From NCBI RefSeq assembly GCF_034424155.1, contig NZ_CP139992.1, forward strand, positions 2,000,012-2,064,011: a DNA stretch of 64,000 nucleotides, written 5' to 3'. The translations under genes and the position numbers were made by a program. A model generated the notes under the pieces. It saw only the letters and a program-made list of their open reading frames with translations. It was not told the DNA's origin and made no database searches. The stretch comes from Hafnia alvei (GTDB taxonomy: Bacteria; Pseudomonadota; Gammaproteobacteria; Enterobacterales; Enterobacteriaceae). This document shows, in pieces, positions 1 through 12,282 of this stretch. Every line of letters starts with the position of its first letter. Position 1 is the stretch's first letter.

Positions 1-1
1 T

Positions 2-586
2 TGCTCATTAGCTTTGGTTTCAAAGGAATGTCGCAACACATTGGCCTCTGCAATTACCAAAGTTAAAGGCCAAGGCGGGCTTTTGAGTTTTGATGTCAAC
101 TTACGAGAGCAAATGTGGTCTGATCGCGAGCAAATGTTTACGATTATTCATCAGTTTGCATCTCAGGCTGATATTTTAAAACTATCGGAAGAAGAATGGT
201 ATTGGCTAGCCGGAACGCATGATTTCGCTAAAGCAATTGATGTGCTTCATTCAATTCCATCCAAGCTGAAGGTCGTGACATATGGCGCGCAGGGTTCGAT
301 GGTGTTATGGCAAAACCAAGTGATCCATTTTAATGGTTATGCTGTTAATAGTGTAGATACTACCGGTGCTGGAGATGCATTTATGGCTGGCCTTCTGGCG
401 GGTATTGCGAAAAATAATTTGCCCGTTAATCTGCCAAACCTGTATCGAGTCATGGCTCAAGCCAGCGCATGTGGTGCTTTAGCTACTACGCAAAAAGGGG
501 CATTAACTGCCTCCCCAGACTCAAGTGCGGTAGAGATATTTATTAGAGAAACATCTCCACTTGGATATGAGATTGCAGATGTTTAG
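2..586 (+). CDS. PfkB-family carbohydrate (fructo)kinase, 5' truncated by window edge
   Basis: This is the C-terminal part of a ribokinase/PfkB-family sugar kinase, which would phosphorylate a sugar such as fructose with ATP in the cytoplasm. The frame is open from base 2, so the gene starts outside the window; the TTG at 14 is not a credible start. The family C-terminal signature DTTGAGDAF, with the catalytic Asp of the GAGD motif and the anion hole, is present around bases 357-384. An SFDVNLRE stretch, typical of bacterial fructokinases, lies near the start. The substrate cannot be decided without the N-terminal half and neighbours. No downstream gene follows on this strand. Confidence 0.8.
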   Translation, partial: CSLALVSKECRNTLASAITKVKGQGGLLSFDVNLREQMWSDREQMFTIIHQFASQADILKLSEEEWYWLAGTHDFAKAIDVLHSIPSKLKVVTYGAQGSMVLWQNQVIHFNGYAVNSVDTTGAGDAFMAGLLAGIAKNNLPVNLPNLYRVMAQASACGALATTQKGALTASPDSSAVEIFIRETSPLGYEIADV

Positions 587-995
587 GGACGATAATATGG
601 AGTTAACCTTATTTAAGCTATAAGCACTATCGAATGTTTAAATTTGGTAAAGTAATAGGCTGGGCTTAATAAGCCAATTAAATTATTCAATTCTATAATT
701 GATTTTAAACTATTGTTTGCATCGCTTGAAATAAATATGCCTGCAATTGTTCAATGCCTTTTACATTAAGAATCATTCGGGTGGCTGTTTTATCAAATTT
801 GAAAATCTTAATCAATTTAACCAGAGGATCATTTTGAAAAGCCGATAAACGCTATCTGCATAGTATTCAGGTCAATGTGCTCTCAGTGATGCTCTTAACT
901 TTAACTGTGCTGTCACAATAATATCAGAGCCTCTATGAAATAAAAAAATCCACGCTGATGCGTGGATTTTTTATGGGTCAGCAAGAAGGGGACTT
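587..995. other. Intergenic region with a possible ORF remnant
   Basis: AT-rich gap of about 400 bases between the sugar kinase and ychF. On the minus strand, bases 851-705 are open for 48 codons ending RMILNVKGIEQLQAYLFQAM plus four residues and a stop. There is no start codon with a ribosome site, so this could be the tail of a decayed gene, but I do not recognise the family. The ychF terminator occupies the right end. Confidence 0.3.
942..973 (-). terminator. Rho-independent terminator of ychF
   Basis: ATCCACG/CGTGGAT stem with a six-base loop. On the minus strand it is followed by a run of seven T. It lies just downstream of the ychF stop. Confidence 0.8.
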
Positions 996-2087
996 TTAGA
1001 CGTTAAACAAGAAGTTCATTACGTCGCCATCTTTAACGATGTAGTCTTTACCTTCTGAACGCATTTTGCCGGCTTCTTTCGCGCCTTGTTCACCCTTGTA
1101 GGTGATGAAGTCGTCGAACGCGATGGTTTGAGCGCGGATAAAGCCTTTTTCGAAGTCGGTGTGGATTTTACCGGCGGCCTGTGGTGCGGTAGCGCCAACA
1201 GGAATGGTCCATGCACGAACTTCCTTCACGCCAGCGGTGAAGTAGGTTTGCAGATTCAGCAGCTCGTAACCTGCGCGAATAACGCGGTTCAGACCTGGCT
1301 CTTCCAGACCAAGTTCAGCCATGAATTCGTCACGGTCGGCATCGTCGAGTTCAGCGATATCAGATTCAACTGCGGCACACACGGCAACTACCACAGAACC
1401 TTCTTTCGCCGCGATTTCACGCACGGTGTCTAAATACGGATTGTTTTCAAAACCGTCTTCGTTCACGTTAGCAATGTACATGGTTGGTTTCAGCGTCAGG
1501 AAGCTCAGGTAGCGGATAGCCGCCTTGTCTTCATCGGTTAAATCCAGCGCGCGCAGCATGCCTGCGTTTTCCAGCTGTGGCAGACATTTTTCCAGCGCAG
1601 CCAGTTCAGCTTTTGCGTCTTTATCGCCGCCTTTGGCTTTCTTCTGCACACGATGCATTGCACGTTCGCAGGTGTCTAAGTCAGACAGCGCCAGTTCAGT
1701 GTTGATAACGTCGATATCGTCAGCAGGATCAACTTTGTTGTTCACGTGAATGATGTTGTCGTTTTCGAAACAACGAACAACGTGGCCGATCGCTTCGGTT
1801 TCACGGATGTTGGTCAGGAACTGGTTGCCCAGGCCTTCACCCTTAGAGGCGCCTTTTACCAAACCTGCGATATCAACGAATTCCATGGTGGTTGGCAGGA
1901 TGCGCTGTGGTTTTACAATCTCAGCTAGTTTGTCCAGACGCGGATCAGGCATAGGAACGACGCCGGTGTTCGGTTCAATGGTACAGAACGGGAAGTTCGC
2001 TGCTTCGATACCCGCTTTGGTCAGCGCATTGAACAGAGTGGATTTACCAACGTTTGGCAGGCCCACAATACCGCATTTGAATCCCAT
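996..2087 (-). CDS. ychF: Redox-regulated ATPase/GTPase YchF (OLA1 family)
   Basis: Obg-related P-loop NTPase of 363 residues, full length for YchF. It hydrolyses ATP in preference to GTP, binds ribosomes and affects oxidative-stress responses and start-codon selection in E. coli. The P-loop GLPNVGKST is at residues 9-17. The Walker B region [10 protein letters not shown] is near residue 73 and the specificity segment ANVNED near 207. A TGS-like domain with the MNFLFNV C-terminus closes the protein. It is followed on the same strand by its own terminator and preceded by pth, the order seen in E. coli. The function assignment is secure; its cellular role is still debated. Confidence 0.97.
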   Translation of the reverse strand: MGFKCGIVGLPNVGKSTLFNALTKAGIEAANFPFCTIEPNTGVVPMPDPRLDKLAEIVKPQRILPTTMEFVDIAGLVKGASKGEGLGNQFLTNIRETEAIGHVVRCFENDNIIHVNNKVDPADDIDVINTELALSDLDTCERAMHRVQKKAKGGDKDAKAELAALEKCLPQLENAGMLRALDLTDEDKAAIRYLSFLTLKPTMYIANVNEDGFENNPYLDTVREIAAKEGSVVVAVCAAVESDIAELDDADRDEFMAELGLEEPGLNRVIRAGYELLNLQTYFTAGVKEVRAWTIPVGATAPQAAGKIHTDFEKGFIRAQTIAFDDFITYKGEQGAKEAGKMRSEGKDYIVKDGDVMNFLFNV

Positions 2088-2222
2088 GTGTTATCACCTT
2101 AACTTATTGAATATCAACAACTAAAATTTAGCATGTTGAAGAAATTGGAAATTATTCGCCAATTATACACGCAAAGTATCTTTTTCTCGAATCATCCATC
2201 GGGAAAGGGCGCGCGTATATCA

Positions 2223-2813
2223 TCAGCGTGGCGTAGATTTGAACCCGTTCATACGCGCCATTGCGCGATCGATGCCTTCTTTCAGTAGCACTTCGGTACA
2301 GCGCAGCGCTTCATCAATAGCGTCGTCAATCAGCGGTTGTTCGCTGGCTAGCGGCTTACCAAGCACAAAGCCGACAACCTTGCTTTTATCGCCTGGATGG
2401 CCAATACCGATGCGTAGACGGTAAAAGTTTGGGTTATTACCCAGTTTGCTCTGAATATCTTTTAGGCCGTTATGACCACCGTTTCCGCCGCCTAACTTTA
2501 ATTTGGCAACGCCCGGTGGTAGGTCGAGCTCGTCGTGTGCAACCAGAATTTCATCAGGTTGAATACGGTAAAAGGTGGCTAGGGCGGCAACAGCCTTACC
2601 GCTTAAGTTCATAAACGTGGTTGGTACCAATAAACGCACGTCGCTGCCAGCGAGATTTAGGCGCGCGGTATAGCCGTAAAATTTGCTTTCTTCCTTCAGT
2701 GACTGGCCGTTGCGTTCAGCCAGCGCATCGACAAACCATGCCCCTGCGTTATGACGTGTTTGTGCGTATTCCGCTCCGGGATTGGCAAGGCCGACAATTA
2801 GTTTGATAGTCAC
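2223..2813 (-). CDS. pth: Peptidyl-tRNA hydrolase
   Basis: Pth cleaves the ester bond of peptidyl-tRNAs released prematurely from ribosomes and so recycles tRNA. With the start chosen here the protein has 196 residues, against 194 in E. coli. The N-terminal [12 protein letters not shown] motif, catalytic His21 in TRHNAG and the [11 protein letters not shown] segment with the catalytic Asp are all present. Two in-frame GTG codons exist, at 2825 and 2813. I chose 2813 because a GGAA Shine-Dalgarno sits six bases before it and it matches the family N-terminus. It lies directly upstream of ychF on the same strand and is probably co-transcribed with it. Confidence 0.97.
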   Translation of the reverse strand: MTIKLIVGLANPGAEYAQTRHNAGAWFVDALAERNGQSLKEESKFYGYTARLNLAGSDVRLLVPTTFMNLSGKAVAALATFYRIQPDEILVAHDELDLPPGVAKLKLGGGNGGHNGLKDIQSKLGNNPNFYRLRIGIGHPGDKSKVVGFVLGKPLASEQPLIDDAIDEALRCTEVLLKEGIDRAMARMNGFKSTPR

Positions 2814-3127
2814 GTTTTGTTCCACGTATCAGAGAAGAAATTCAGCCGCGCATTTTACCCCTATGCGGCGGGAATGCAAAAGCTTGGCTCAAAGGAGGGC
2901 GTTAAGTTAAAAAATAGTCATGAATTGGATAAATCATAAGCACACTATAGAATCAGTAGTGTTAAGGGTAATGTAAAATTAACGTAAAGAAAGATAAGCG
3001 AAAAAGCACAAATTGTGATGTATGGCGCAATAACCATACGCCATATGAGTCTATACTTTAAGCATAAGGAAAGATTGAACGCCGGAAGGCGTAACACATT
3101 AAGTGTTCTAACTTGAGGAGGTGATTT
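2814..3127. other. Divergent promoter region between pth and ychH
   Basis: About 310 bases without an ORF. It should carry the pth-ychF and ychH promoters. A TTGTGATG half-site at about 3012-3019 resembles half of a CRP site (E. coli ychH is CRP-regulated), but the second half is poor. The ychH ribosome site GAGGAGG lies just before its ATG. Confidence 0.35.
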
Positions 3128-3400
3128 ATGAAACGTAAAACTGCCATGAGGCTCGGTAACGTTTTTATGGGATTAGGCCTGATCACCATGGTTGGCGGCG
3201 TAGGTTACTCCGTTCTTGCCCAGCTGCCTCAGCTCAATTTACCTCAGTTTTTGTCACACGGCGCTGTTATGAGTATCTTCGTTGGGGCGCTGTTATGGTT
3301 GGCCGGTGCGCGTATCGGTGGTCATGAACGTGTTGCCGACCGTTACTGGTGGGTTCGCCACTTTGATAAACGCTGTAATCGTAATACTCGTCATTCTTAA
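3128..3400 (+). CDS. ychH: Stress-induced inner-membrane protein YchH
   Basis: Small membrane protein of 90 residues that matches E. coli YchH along its length. Two hydrophobic segments (about residues 10-31 and 46-62) are followed by a charged tail with the conserved GGHERVADRYWWVRHFDKR sequence. In E. coli it is linked to stress response and biofilm formation; its molecular function is unknown. A strong GAGGAGG ribosome site precedes the ATG. It is a single gene with its own terminator and lies tail to tail with prs, as in E. coli (where dauA intervenes). Confidence 0.9.
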   Translation: MKRKTAMRLGNVFMGLGLITMVGGVGYSVLAQLPQLNLPQFLSHGAVMSIFVGALLWLAGARIGGHERVADRYWWVRHFDKRCNRNTRHS

Positions 3401-3487
3401 CCTTTCACAAACGGTTATTTTGAGTAATAAGATTGTGTTTAAGAAGTTGTTAGTGAATAACATTCAATGAATATTAGCCTAATAAAA

Positions 3488-3525
3488 TAAAACGCCGCAC
3501 TGCTTTCGCAACGCGGCGTTTTTTT
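3488..3525 (+). terminator. Terminator downstream of ychH
   Basis: AACGCCGC/GCGGCGTT stem followed by a T run on the plus strand. Confidence 0.75.
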
Positions 3526-3547
3526 GTCTGCGTCCTACCCAGTGCAA

Positions 3548-3577
3548 ACAAAAAACGGCGGATTTCTCCGCCGTTTT
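3548..3577 (-). terminator. Terminator of prs
   Basis: CGGCGGA/TCCGCCG stem with a TTTC loop. On the minus strand it is followed by a run of T, directly after the prs stop. Confidence 0.8.
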
Positions 3578-3597
3578 GCTGCATGTTGAACGAGAAC

Positions 3598-4837
<1,240 letters not shown>

Positions 4838-5710
4838 TCATTTTACGGACTCAATAAGCTCTGAGCGGACAAGGTGTAACGGTGAGGTATTAACGCCACG
4901 CGCAACAAAACCCTTGATCCACTCGGGGGCTCTGCTAAGCACCTGACGGGCAGAAGACTCGGTGTCAAATTCAGCAAACACACAAGCACCTGTGCCAGTC
5001 AGACGCGACGGCGCGTATTGTAACAGCCATGAAATGACCTGTTCAACCTCACGGAAACGTTTTCTTGCGGTAAGTTCGCAATCATTTGCGTACGGAATAC
5101 GGAGAAGTTCCTGCAAAGACCGCACAGGAGTGTCTCTTTTCAGCTCCGGATCGCCGAAGATCGCCGGGGTAGGAATATTTACACCGGGGTGTGCAACAAG
5201 GTACCATTTTTCTTCAGGATGTGCGGGATGTAACAATTCACCAACACCTTCTGCAAAAGATGCAAAGCCATTAACAAAAATAGGTACATCCGCGCCGAGG
5301 GTTAAACCTAACTTTGCCAGCTCGCTGTCGCTGAGATTGGCTTGCCATAATGTATTGAGTGCTACTAGCACTGTTGCCGCATCGGACGAACCGCCACCAA
5401 GACCTCCCCCCATCGGAATGATCTTTTCTAGCGCGATATCCGCCCCGCAGTGTGAGAAACGCTCAGGCAAATTGTCGCGCAGCAGTTTTGCTGCCCGAAT
5501 AATGAGGTTTTGCTCATTTGGCACGCCGTCGATGGGCGTGAGTAAATTGATCTGACCGTCATTACGCGGCGTGATGGTGAGTCGATCGCCATAATCCAAA
5601 AACTGAAACAGCGTCTGTAGATTATGGTAGCCGTCTGGACGACGGCCCGTGATGTATAAAAATAAGTTTAGCTTGGCGGGTGCAGGCCAAACGCGGGTGG
5701 TCGACATCAT
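4838..5710 (-). CDS. ispE: 4-diphosphocytidyl-2-C-methyl-D-erythritol kinase
   Basis: IspE phosphorylates CDP-methylerythritol in the MEP isoprenoid pathway. It is a GHMP kinase: the N-terminal [14 protein letters not shown] segment and the ATP-binding [14 protein letters not shown] loop near residue 96 are clear. The start at 5710 gives 290 residues and overlaps the lolB stop by four bases (ATGA), a typical coupled junction; an upstream in-frame ATG at 5725 lies inside lolB. It is the second gene of a lolB-ispE pair, the same arrangement as in E. coli. Confidence 0.95.
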   Translation of the reverse strand: MMSTTRVWPAPAKLNLFLYITGRRPDGYHNLQTLFQFLDYGDRLTITPRNDGQINLLTPIDGVPNEQNLIIRAAKLLRDNLPERFSHCGADIALEKIIPMGGGLGGGSSDAATVLVALNTLWQANLSDSELAKLGLTLGADVPIFVNGFASFAEGVGELLHPAHPEEKWYLVAHPGVNIPTPAIFGDPELKRDTPVRSLQELLRIPYANDCELTARKRFREVEQVISWLLQYAPSRLTGTGACVFAEFDTESSARQVLSRAPEWIKGFVARGVNTSPLHLVRSELIESVK

Positions 5711-6327
5711 TTTTGCAGCGTCCAATTATCCATTTTGAGCTTGATACGCTGTTCACCCTGCGTAATTTCTAGCTGAGCGGGTAGAGACGGTTTGCTGTCG
5801 GCATCATATTTTAGGTAGTTCACTTTCCACGTGAGTCCATCTTTACTGTAGGTCAGGTCTTGCAAACGATACTGGCTATCAAGGGTGAACTCGGTTGCGT
5901 CACCCGGCAGGCCTAGCATCCATAGACGCAGGCTCTGTAGCGGAATTTGCATGCCGGTCAGTTTTTGGATCATTTCATCTGCGTTATCGCTGACATAGCG
6001 CTTGCCTTTATTGTCTGTCAATTGCACCACGCCCGGAATGACGTTTAATTCCATTTCAGTGCTGCCTAGCGGATTAGTCAGCAGCAGTCGATAGCGTTCT
6101 GGTGCCGTTTGTTGCCAGAAGAAGCGGGCATATACTTTTTGCTTATCGGAAAGATAGGCAAAAGCACCGCGAGTTTGATATTCAGCGATTTTCTGAACCT
6201 GAGACTCATGTTCGCGCCACTGTGGTGCGGTAGGGCTACCGGCAGGACCTTTGTGCTGCGTGGTGCTACAGGCGGCCAATAAAACACAGCTAAGCGGCAG
6301 TAATTTAAGTAATTTTAGTTTTTGCAT
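5707..6327 (-). CDS. lolB: Outer-membrane lipoprotein receptor LolB
   Basis: LolB receives lipoproteins from the periplasmic carrier LolA and inserts them in the outer membrane. The 206-residue precursor has a lipoprotein signal peptide ending in LLAAC, with the lipidated Cys at residue 20 and Ser next, which favours outer-membrane sorting. The rest matches the LolB beta-sheet fold, including the [20 protein letters not shown] region. It overlaps ispE by four bases and is divergent from hemA, as in E. coli. Confidence 0.95.
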   Translation of the reverse strand: MQKLKLLKLLPLSCVLLAACSTTQHKGPAGSPTAPQWREHESQVQKIAEYQTRGAFAYLSDKQKVYARFFWQQTAPERYRLLLTNPLGSTEMELNVIPGVVQLTDNKGKRYVSDNADEMIQKLTGMQIPLQSLRLWMLGLPGDATEFTLDSQYRLQDLTYSKDGLTWKVNYLKYDADSKPSLPAQLEITQGEQRIKLKMDNWTLQK

Positions 6328-6697
<370 letters not shown>

Positions 6698-7975
6698 ATG
6701 AGCCTGCTTGCACTTGGAATCAATCACAAAACTGCACCGGTAGCACTCCGTGAGCGGGTGACGTTTTCACCTGAAACACTGAACCATGCTATTGAAAGCT
6801 TACGCCAGCAACCACTGGTGCAGGCTGGCGTTGTGCTGTCTACGTGTAACCGCACCGAGCTGTACCTCAGCATGGAGCAACCGGAAGATGTGCCACCGCA
6901 GGATCTGCATAAACAGATCGTTGATTGGCTGTGCGCTTACCACAAACTTTCCCCTGACGAAGTCAATAAGAGCCTCTATTGGTATCAAGATAACGATGCC
7001 GTGAACCATTTGATGCGTGTAGCCAGTGGATTGGACTCTTTGGTATTGGGCGAGCCGCAAATTTTAGGGCAGGTCAAAAAGGCCTATACGGAATCTCAAC
7101 GTGAGCAGTCGATGTCTGCTGACCTTGAGCGTCTGTTCCAAAAAACGTTCTCGGTCGCCAAGCGTGTACGTACTGAAACAGATATCGGCGCCAGCGCCGT
7201 CTCAGTGGCTTTTGCCGCCTGTACGCTGGCGCGCCAGATCTTTGAATCGCTTTCTGAAGTCAATGTGCTGCTGGTTGGCGCGGGTGAAACCATCGAGCTG
7301 GTGGCACGTCATCTGCGTGAACATAAAGTGCGGCATATGATGATTGCTAACCGCACCCGCGAACGCGCTCAGGCGCTAGCGGATGAGGTTAACGCGGAAG
7401 TGATTACGTTACCCGAAATTGATGAGCGTTTGGCGCAGGCCGATATCATCATTAGTTCCACCGCAAGCCCGTTGCCGATCATCGGTAAAGGCATGGTTGA
7501 ACGCGCGCTTAAAGCTCGCCGTAACCAGCCGATGCTGTTCGTTGATATCGCGGTTCCCCGTGATATTGAGCCGGAAGTCGGTAAATTAGCCAGCGCCTAT
7601 TTATATAGCGTCGATGATTTGCATTCGATCATTCAAAGCAATCTTGCGCAGCGCAAAGCCGCAGCCGTTCAGGCTGAGCATATTGTGCAGCAGGAAAGTG
7701 CCAATTTTATGGCCTGGCTACGAGCCCAAGGTGCGGTGGAAACTATCCGAGATTATCGTTCACAGGCCGATCAAATGCGCGCCGAAGCGGAAGCAGAAGC
7801 GCTGGCCGCGATTGCACAGGGTGCCGATGTTGAAACCGTCATCCATAAATTGGCGCATCGGCTAACCAATCGACTGATTCACGCACCAACCAAATCCCTC
7901 CAGCAGGCCGCGAGTAACGGCGACATCGAAAAATTACAGGTGTTGCGTGACAGTCTCGGGCTGGACCAAAATTAG
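6698..7975 (+). CDS. hemA: Glutamyl-tRNA reductase
   Basis: HemA reduces glutamyl-tRNA(Glu) with NADPH to glutamate-1-semialdehyde, the committed step of tetrapyrrole (heme) synthesis by the C5 pathway. The 425-residue protein has the [16 protein letters not shown]-terminus, the catalytic Cys50 in [10 protein letters not shown] and the [15 protein letters not shown] region. An NADPH-binding [11 protein letters not shown] loop lies near residue 190 and a C-terminal dimerisation helix follows. It is slightly longer than E. coli HemA (418). It heads a hemA-prfA-prmC-sirB2-sirB1-kdsA array in one direction. The ERIC in its leader is unusual. Confidence 0.98.
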   Translation: MSLLALGINHKTAPVALRERVTFSPETLNHAIESLRQQPLVQAGVVLSTCNRTELYLSMEQPEDVPPQDLHKQIVDWLCAYHKLSPDEVNKSLYWYQDNDAVNHLMRVASGLDSLVLGEPQILGQVKKAYTESQREQSMSADLERLFQKTFSVAKRVRTETDIGASAVSVAFAACTLARQIFESLSEVNVLLVGAGETIELVARHLREHKVRHMMIANRTRERAQALADEVNAEVITLPEIDERLAQADIIISSTASPLPIIGKGMVERALKARRNQPMLFVDIAVPRDIEPEVGKLASAYLYSVDDLHSIIQSNLAQRKAAAVQAEHIVQQESANFMAWLRAQGAVETIRDYRSQADQMRAEAEAEALAAIAQGADVETVIHKLAHRLTNRLIHAPTKSLQQAASNGDIEKLQVLRDSLGLDQN

Positions 7976-8008
7976 TTCCTCTTATTACATACAGGTAAAT
8001 AGCCACGC

Positions 8009-9091
8009 ATGAAGCCTTCTATCGTTGCCAAACTAGAAGCATTACAAGAGCGTCACGAAGAGGTGCAGGCGCACCTCGGAGATGCCGGAGTGATTGCCGA
8101 CCAAGACCGTTTCCGCGCGCTGTCACGCGAGTACGCGCAGCTGACCGACGTCACTCGTTGTTTCCAGACCTGGCAACAGGTACAGGAGGATCTCGCCACG
8201 GCTGAGCTGATGCTAGACGATCCTGAAATGCGTGAAATGGCGCAGGAAGAAATTTCAGAAGCTAAAAATCAGATCGCTGACTTAGAACAACAGCTGCAAA
8301 TTCTGCTGTTGCCGAAAGACCCAGATGATGAGCGCAGCTGCTATTTAGAGATTCGCGCAGGAACCGGCGGTGATGAAGCCGCATTGTTTGCTGGCGATAT
8401 GTTCCGCATGTACAGCCGTTATGCTGAGGCGCGTCGCTGGAAAGTTGAAGTGATGAGTGCTAACGAAGGCGAACACGGCGGCTTCAAAGAAGTTATCGCC
8501 AAAGTGATCGGCGAGGGTGCCTATGGGCGCTTGAAGTTTGAATCTGGCGGTCATCGCGTGCAGCGCGTACCGGCAACGGAATCACAAGGCCGAATCCATA
8601 CCTCTGCCTGTACCGTTGCGGTGATGCCTGAAATTCCAGAAGCTGAATTGCCGGATATCAACCCAGGCGATTTGCGTATTGATACCTTCCGCTCATCGGG
8701 CGCGGGTGGACAGCACGTTAACACCACGGACTCAGCGATTCGTATTACTCACTTACCAACCGGTATCGTGGTTGAATGTCAGGACGAACGTTCCCAGCAT
8801 AAAAACAAAGCAAAAGCGTTGTCGGTGCTAGGGGCGCGTATTCGTGCGGCTGAAATGGCTAAGCGTCAGCAGGAAGAGGCATCAACGCGTCGTAACCTGT
8901 TAGGCAGCGGCGATCGTTCTGACCGTAACCGCACATATAACTTCCCGCAGGGCCGCGTGACCGACCACCGTATCAACCTGACAATTTATCGTCTGGATGA
9001 AGTGATGGAAGGGAAGCTGGATTCGTTGATCGAGCCTATCGTTCAAGAATACCAAGCCGATCAGTTGGCATCACTTTCTGAGCAAGACTAA
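8009..9091 (+). CDS. prfA: Peptide chain release factor 1
   Basis: RF1 reads UAA and UAG stop codons and triggers hydrolysis of peptidyl-tRNA. The 360-residue protein has the GGQ catalytic motif at residues 233-235 inside [14 protein letters not shown]. The tripeptide anticodon PAT is present in [10 protein letters not shown] near residue 190. Gln235 is the residue methylated by PrmC, whose gene overlaps this one by one base. It follows hemA closely, so they are likely transcribed together. Confidence 0.98.
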   Translation: MKPSIVAKLEALQERHEEVQAHLGDAGVIADQDRFRALSREYAQLTDVTRCFQTWQQVQEDLATAELMLDDPEMREMAQEEISEAKNQIADLEQQLQILLLPKDPDDERSCYLEIRAGTGGDEAALFAGDMFRMYSRYAEARRWKVEVMSANEGEHGGFKEVIAKVIGEGAYGRLKFESGGHRVQRVPATESQGRIHTSACTVAVMPEIPEAELPDINPGDLRIDTFRSSGAGGQHVNTTDSAIRITHLPTGIVVECQDERSQHKNKAKALSVLGARIRAAEMAKRQQEEASTRRNLLGSGDRSDRNRTYNFPQGRVTDHRINLTIYRLDEVMEGKLDSLIEPIVQEYQADQLASLSEQD

Positions 9092-9927
9092 TGCGATTTG
9101 ACCAGTGGCTAAAACAGGCGATTGAAAGGCTGTCTAACGGTGAAAGCCCTAAGCGTGACGCTGAGATCCTGCTTGGTTTTGTCACTGGCAAAACACGTAG
9201 CTATATTTTAGCGTTTGGCGAAACCGTGCTTTCGCCAGAGCAGGCGCAACAGCTAGAGCATCTGCTGGCGCGCCGCGAACGGGGTGAACCAGTGGCTTAT
9301 CTGGTTGGAGAACGCGAGTTTTGGTCGCTTCCGCTAGAAGTGTCACCGGCGACGCTGATCCCTCGTCCAGATACCGAATGTTTGGTGGAAAAAGCGCTCT
9401 CGCTGTTGCCTGCAACGGCCTGTAGGGCGCTGGATTTAGGGACCGGAACTGGCGCTATTGCTTTGGCTCTCGCCAGTGAACGATCGGATAGTCAGTTTAT
9501 CGGCGTGGATTATTCGGCGGATGCCGCGGCACTTGCATTGCGTAACGCAACACGTCTAAACCTCACTAATGCTTCATTTTTCACAGGAAGCTGGTTTGAG
9601 CCAGTCTCCGGGCAGAAGTTTGCGCTCATTGCGAGTAATCCTCCTTACATCGATGCAGCCGATCCGCATCTATCGCAGGGCGATGTTCGCTTTGAACCTG
9701 CCAGTGCGTTAGTGGCTCCTGAGCAGGGGCTGGCAGATTTACGCCATATTGTTGAATATGCGCCCGATCATCTCATCCATGAAGGGTGGTTGATTATGGA
9801 ACATGGCTGGCAGCAGGGCGAAGCCGTACGCCAACTGCTTACGGCTCGCGGATTTGTGCAGGTCGCCACGCAAAAAGATTATGGTAACAATGACCGGATT
9901 TCTTTCGGCCAGTGGATAGCCAAATAG
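9091..9927 (+). CDS. prmC: Release factor glutamine methyltransferase
   Basis: PrmC methylates the GGQ glutamine of RF1 and RF2 using S-adenosylmethionine. The 278-residue protein has the SAM-binding LDLGTGTGAIALALA motif near residue 113 and the substrate-binding NPPY motif at residues 183-186. The start ATG shares a base with the prfA TAA stop (TAATG), indicating translational coupling with its own substrate gene. Confidence 0.97.
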   Translation: MRFDQWLKQAIERLSNGESPKRDAEILLGFVTGKTRSYILAFGETVLSPEQAQQLEHLLARRERGEPVAYLVGEREFWSLPLEVSPATLIPRPDTECLVEKALSLLPATACRALDLGTGTGAIALALASERSDSQFIGVDYSADAAALALRNATRLNLTNASFFTGSWFEPVSGQKFALIASNPPYIDAADPHLSQGDVRFEPASALVAPEQGLADLRHIVEYAPDHLIHEGWLIMEHGWQQGEAVRQLLTARGFVQVATQKDYGNNDRISFGQWIAK

Positions 9928-9985
9928 TGGAACACACGTCTTTATCGTGCCCAATGTCGTTGACTACAGAAAGAGGAAATAACGT

Positions 9986-10384
9986 ATGGAAGCTTATATT
10001 GGGATAAAACATCTGCATTTGCTGACGGTGGCAATAAGCGTTGTGCTATTCATTCTGCGTTTCTTCTGGAAATGCCGTAATTCAGCTATGATAGAGCGCC
10101 GTTGGGTGAAGATTGCGCCACATGTGAACGATACCCTTTTATTTGTAACCGGTATCGCCTTGGTCTTTATTACTCGATTTTATCCATTTACCCCGCAGGG
10201 GACTTGGCTGACGGAAAAACTGGTCGGTGTTATTATTTACGTTGTGCTTGGCTATGTTGCTTTAGGCAAACGACCACGTAGCCAAAAAGTAAGATGTTTT
10301 GCTTTCGTGGCAGCACTCGTATGTTTGTACTTAATTATTAAACTGGCAATGACGAAAATGCCGTTGCTGATGGGGTATGTATGA
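9986..10384 (+). CDS. sirB2: SirB2-family inner-membrane protein
   Basis: Membrane protein of 132 residues with about four hydrophobic segments and the family's IGIKHLHLLTVAISV start. It matches YchQ/SirB2, which lies between prmC and sirB1 in related genomes. The name comes from an old link to Salmonella invasion gene control; no biochemical role is established. A GAGGAA ribosome site precedes the ATG. It overlaps sirB1 by four bases. Confidence 0.9.
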   Translation: MEAYIGIKHLHLLTVAISVVLFILRFFWKCRNSAMIERRWVKIAPHVNDTLLFVTGIALVFITRFYPFTPQGTWLTEKLVGVIIYVVLGYVALGKRPRSQKVRCFAFVAALVCLYLIIKLAMTKMPLLMGYV

Positions 10385-11190
10385 GTTCCATAGCTGATTT
10401 TGAGTTTAACCGCTTCCCTCTGAGCGAAGGGGTTATTCTAGTTTCGCAAGCTATACGTCGTGATTTTCCTGCCGATACAGTGCGCGAAACATTGCAGCAG
10501 CTGACGGAGCAGGCGCTGGCGCATATCGATGCGGAATTAGATCAGGATCAGAAACTTGAGCAGCTAATCGATCTGTTCTTCAATGAGTGGGGATTTGGCG
10601 GCGTGGGCGGCGTATATCGTCTTTCTGACGCGCTCTGGCTGGATAAGGTGCTTAGCTCACGTCAGGGAACGCCAGTTTCTTTAGGCATTGTTTTCCTGCA
10701 TATTGCGCACCAGCTTGATTTGCCTTTGCAGCCGGTCATTTTCCCAACTCAACTGATTATGCGAGCCGATTGGCTCGATGAAGAAATGTGGCTGGTTAAT
10801 CCGCTCAACGGTGAGACGCTCAACGAGCATACGTTAGAAGTTTGGTTGAAGGGCAATCTTGGCTTAATGGCCAGCCTTGAAGATACCGACTTCGACGAAG
10901 CAGAAAACAGCATGGTGGTGCGCAAAATGTTGAGCACTCTCAAAGCAGCGTTGATGGAAGAAAAACAGATTGAATCTGCGCTGCGCGCCTGCGAGGCCTT
11001 GCTGGAATTTGACCCCGAAGATCCCTATGAGATTCGCGATCGCGGCTTGATTTATGCGCAGTTGGATTGTAATCATATTGCGGTTTCTGACCTCAGCTAC
11101 TTTGTTGAGCAGTGTCCAGAAGACCCTGTATCCGAAGTGATTAAGGTTCAGATACACTCCATTGAGCAGAAAAATATTGTTCTGCACTGA
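10381..11190 (+). CDS. sirB1: SirB1 family protein (transglutaminase-like fold, TPR)
   Basis: Cytoplasmic protein of 269 residues, SirB1/YchA family. The N-terminal two thirds hold the transglutaminase-like domain seen in this family (RQGTPVSLGIVFLHIAHQL region near residue 97). The C-terminal part is a TPR-like helical region (SALRACEALLEFDPEDPYEI). Function is not established; it is consistently next to kdsA. The ATG overlaps the sirB2 stop (ATGA), so the two are coupled. Confidence 0.9.
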   Translation: MSSIADFEFNRFPLSEGVILVSQAIRRDFPADTVRETLQQLTEQALAHIDAELDQDQKLEQLIDLFFNEWGFGGVGGVYRLSDALWLDKVLSSRQGTPVSLGIVFLHIAHQLDLPLQPVIFPTQLIMRADWLDEEMWLVNPLNGETLNEHTLEVWLKGNLGLMASLEDTDFDEAENSMVVRKMLSTLKAALMEEKQIESALRACEALLEFDPEDPYEIRDRGLIYAQLDCNHIAVSDLSYFVEQCPEDPVSEVIKVQIHSIEQKNIVLH

Positions 11191-11342
11191 TTTATTTTCC
11201 CCCATGAGCGCCAACTGCGTTGATGGGGTTTAAATTCGTTATTTTTGCCTCCATTTATTGATTCTTATGCCGGACGTTTTGTTGTCGCAGTTGCAGTCGC
11301 GACTTCAGAGCCACAAGGTATACACGGTTACTTGAACATTAA

Positions 11343-12206
<864 letters not shown>

Positions 12207-12232
12207 TCTTATTGAGATTTTAGTTAGGGTAT

Positions 12233-12263
12233 AAAAAAGGCACGCGTGTAGCGTGCCTTTTTT
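12233..12263. terminator. Bidirectional terminator between kdsA and dauA
   Basis: GGCACGC/GCGTGCC stem with A6 on the left and T6 on the right, so it can stop transcription from both sides. Confidence 0.85.
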
Positions 12264-12282
12264 GTCTCTAACAAACGCTGTA

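Noticed and set aside
1086-2124. Several open frames on the plus strand across ychF
   Set aside because: They are antisense shadows of a near-certain YchF gene and have no ribosome sites or family matches.
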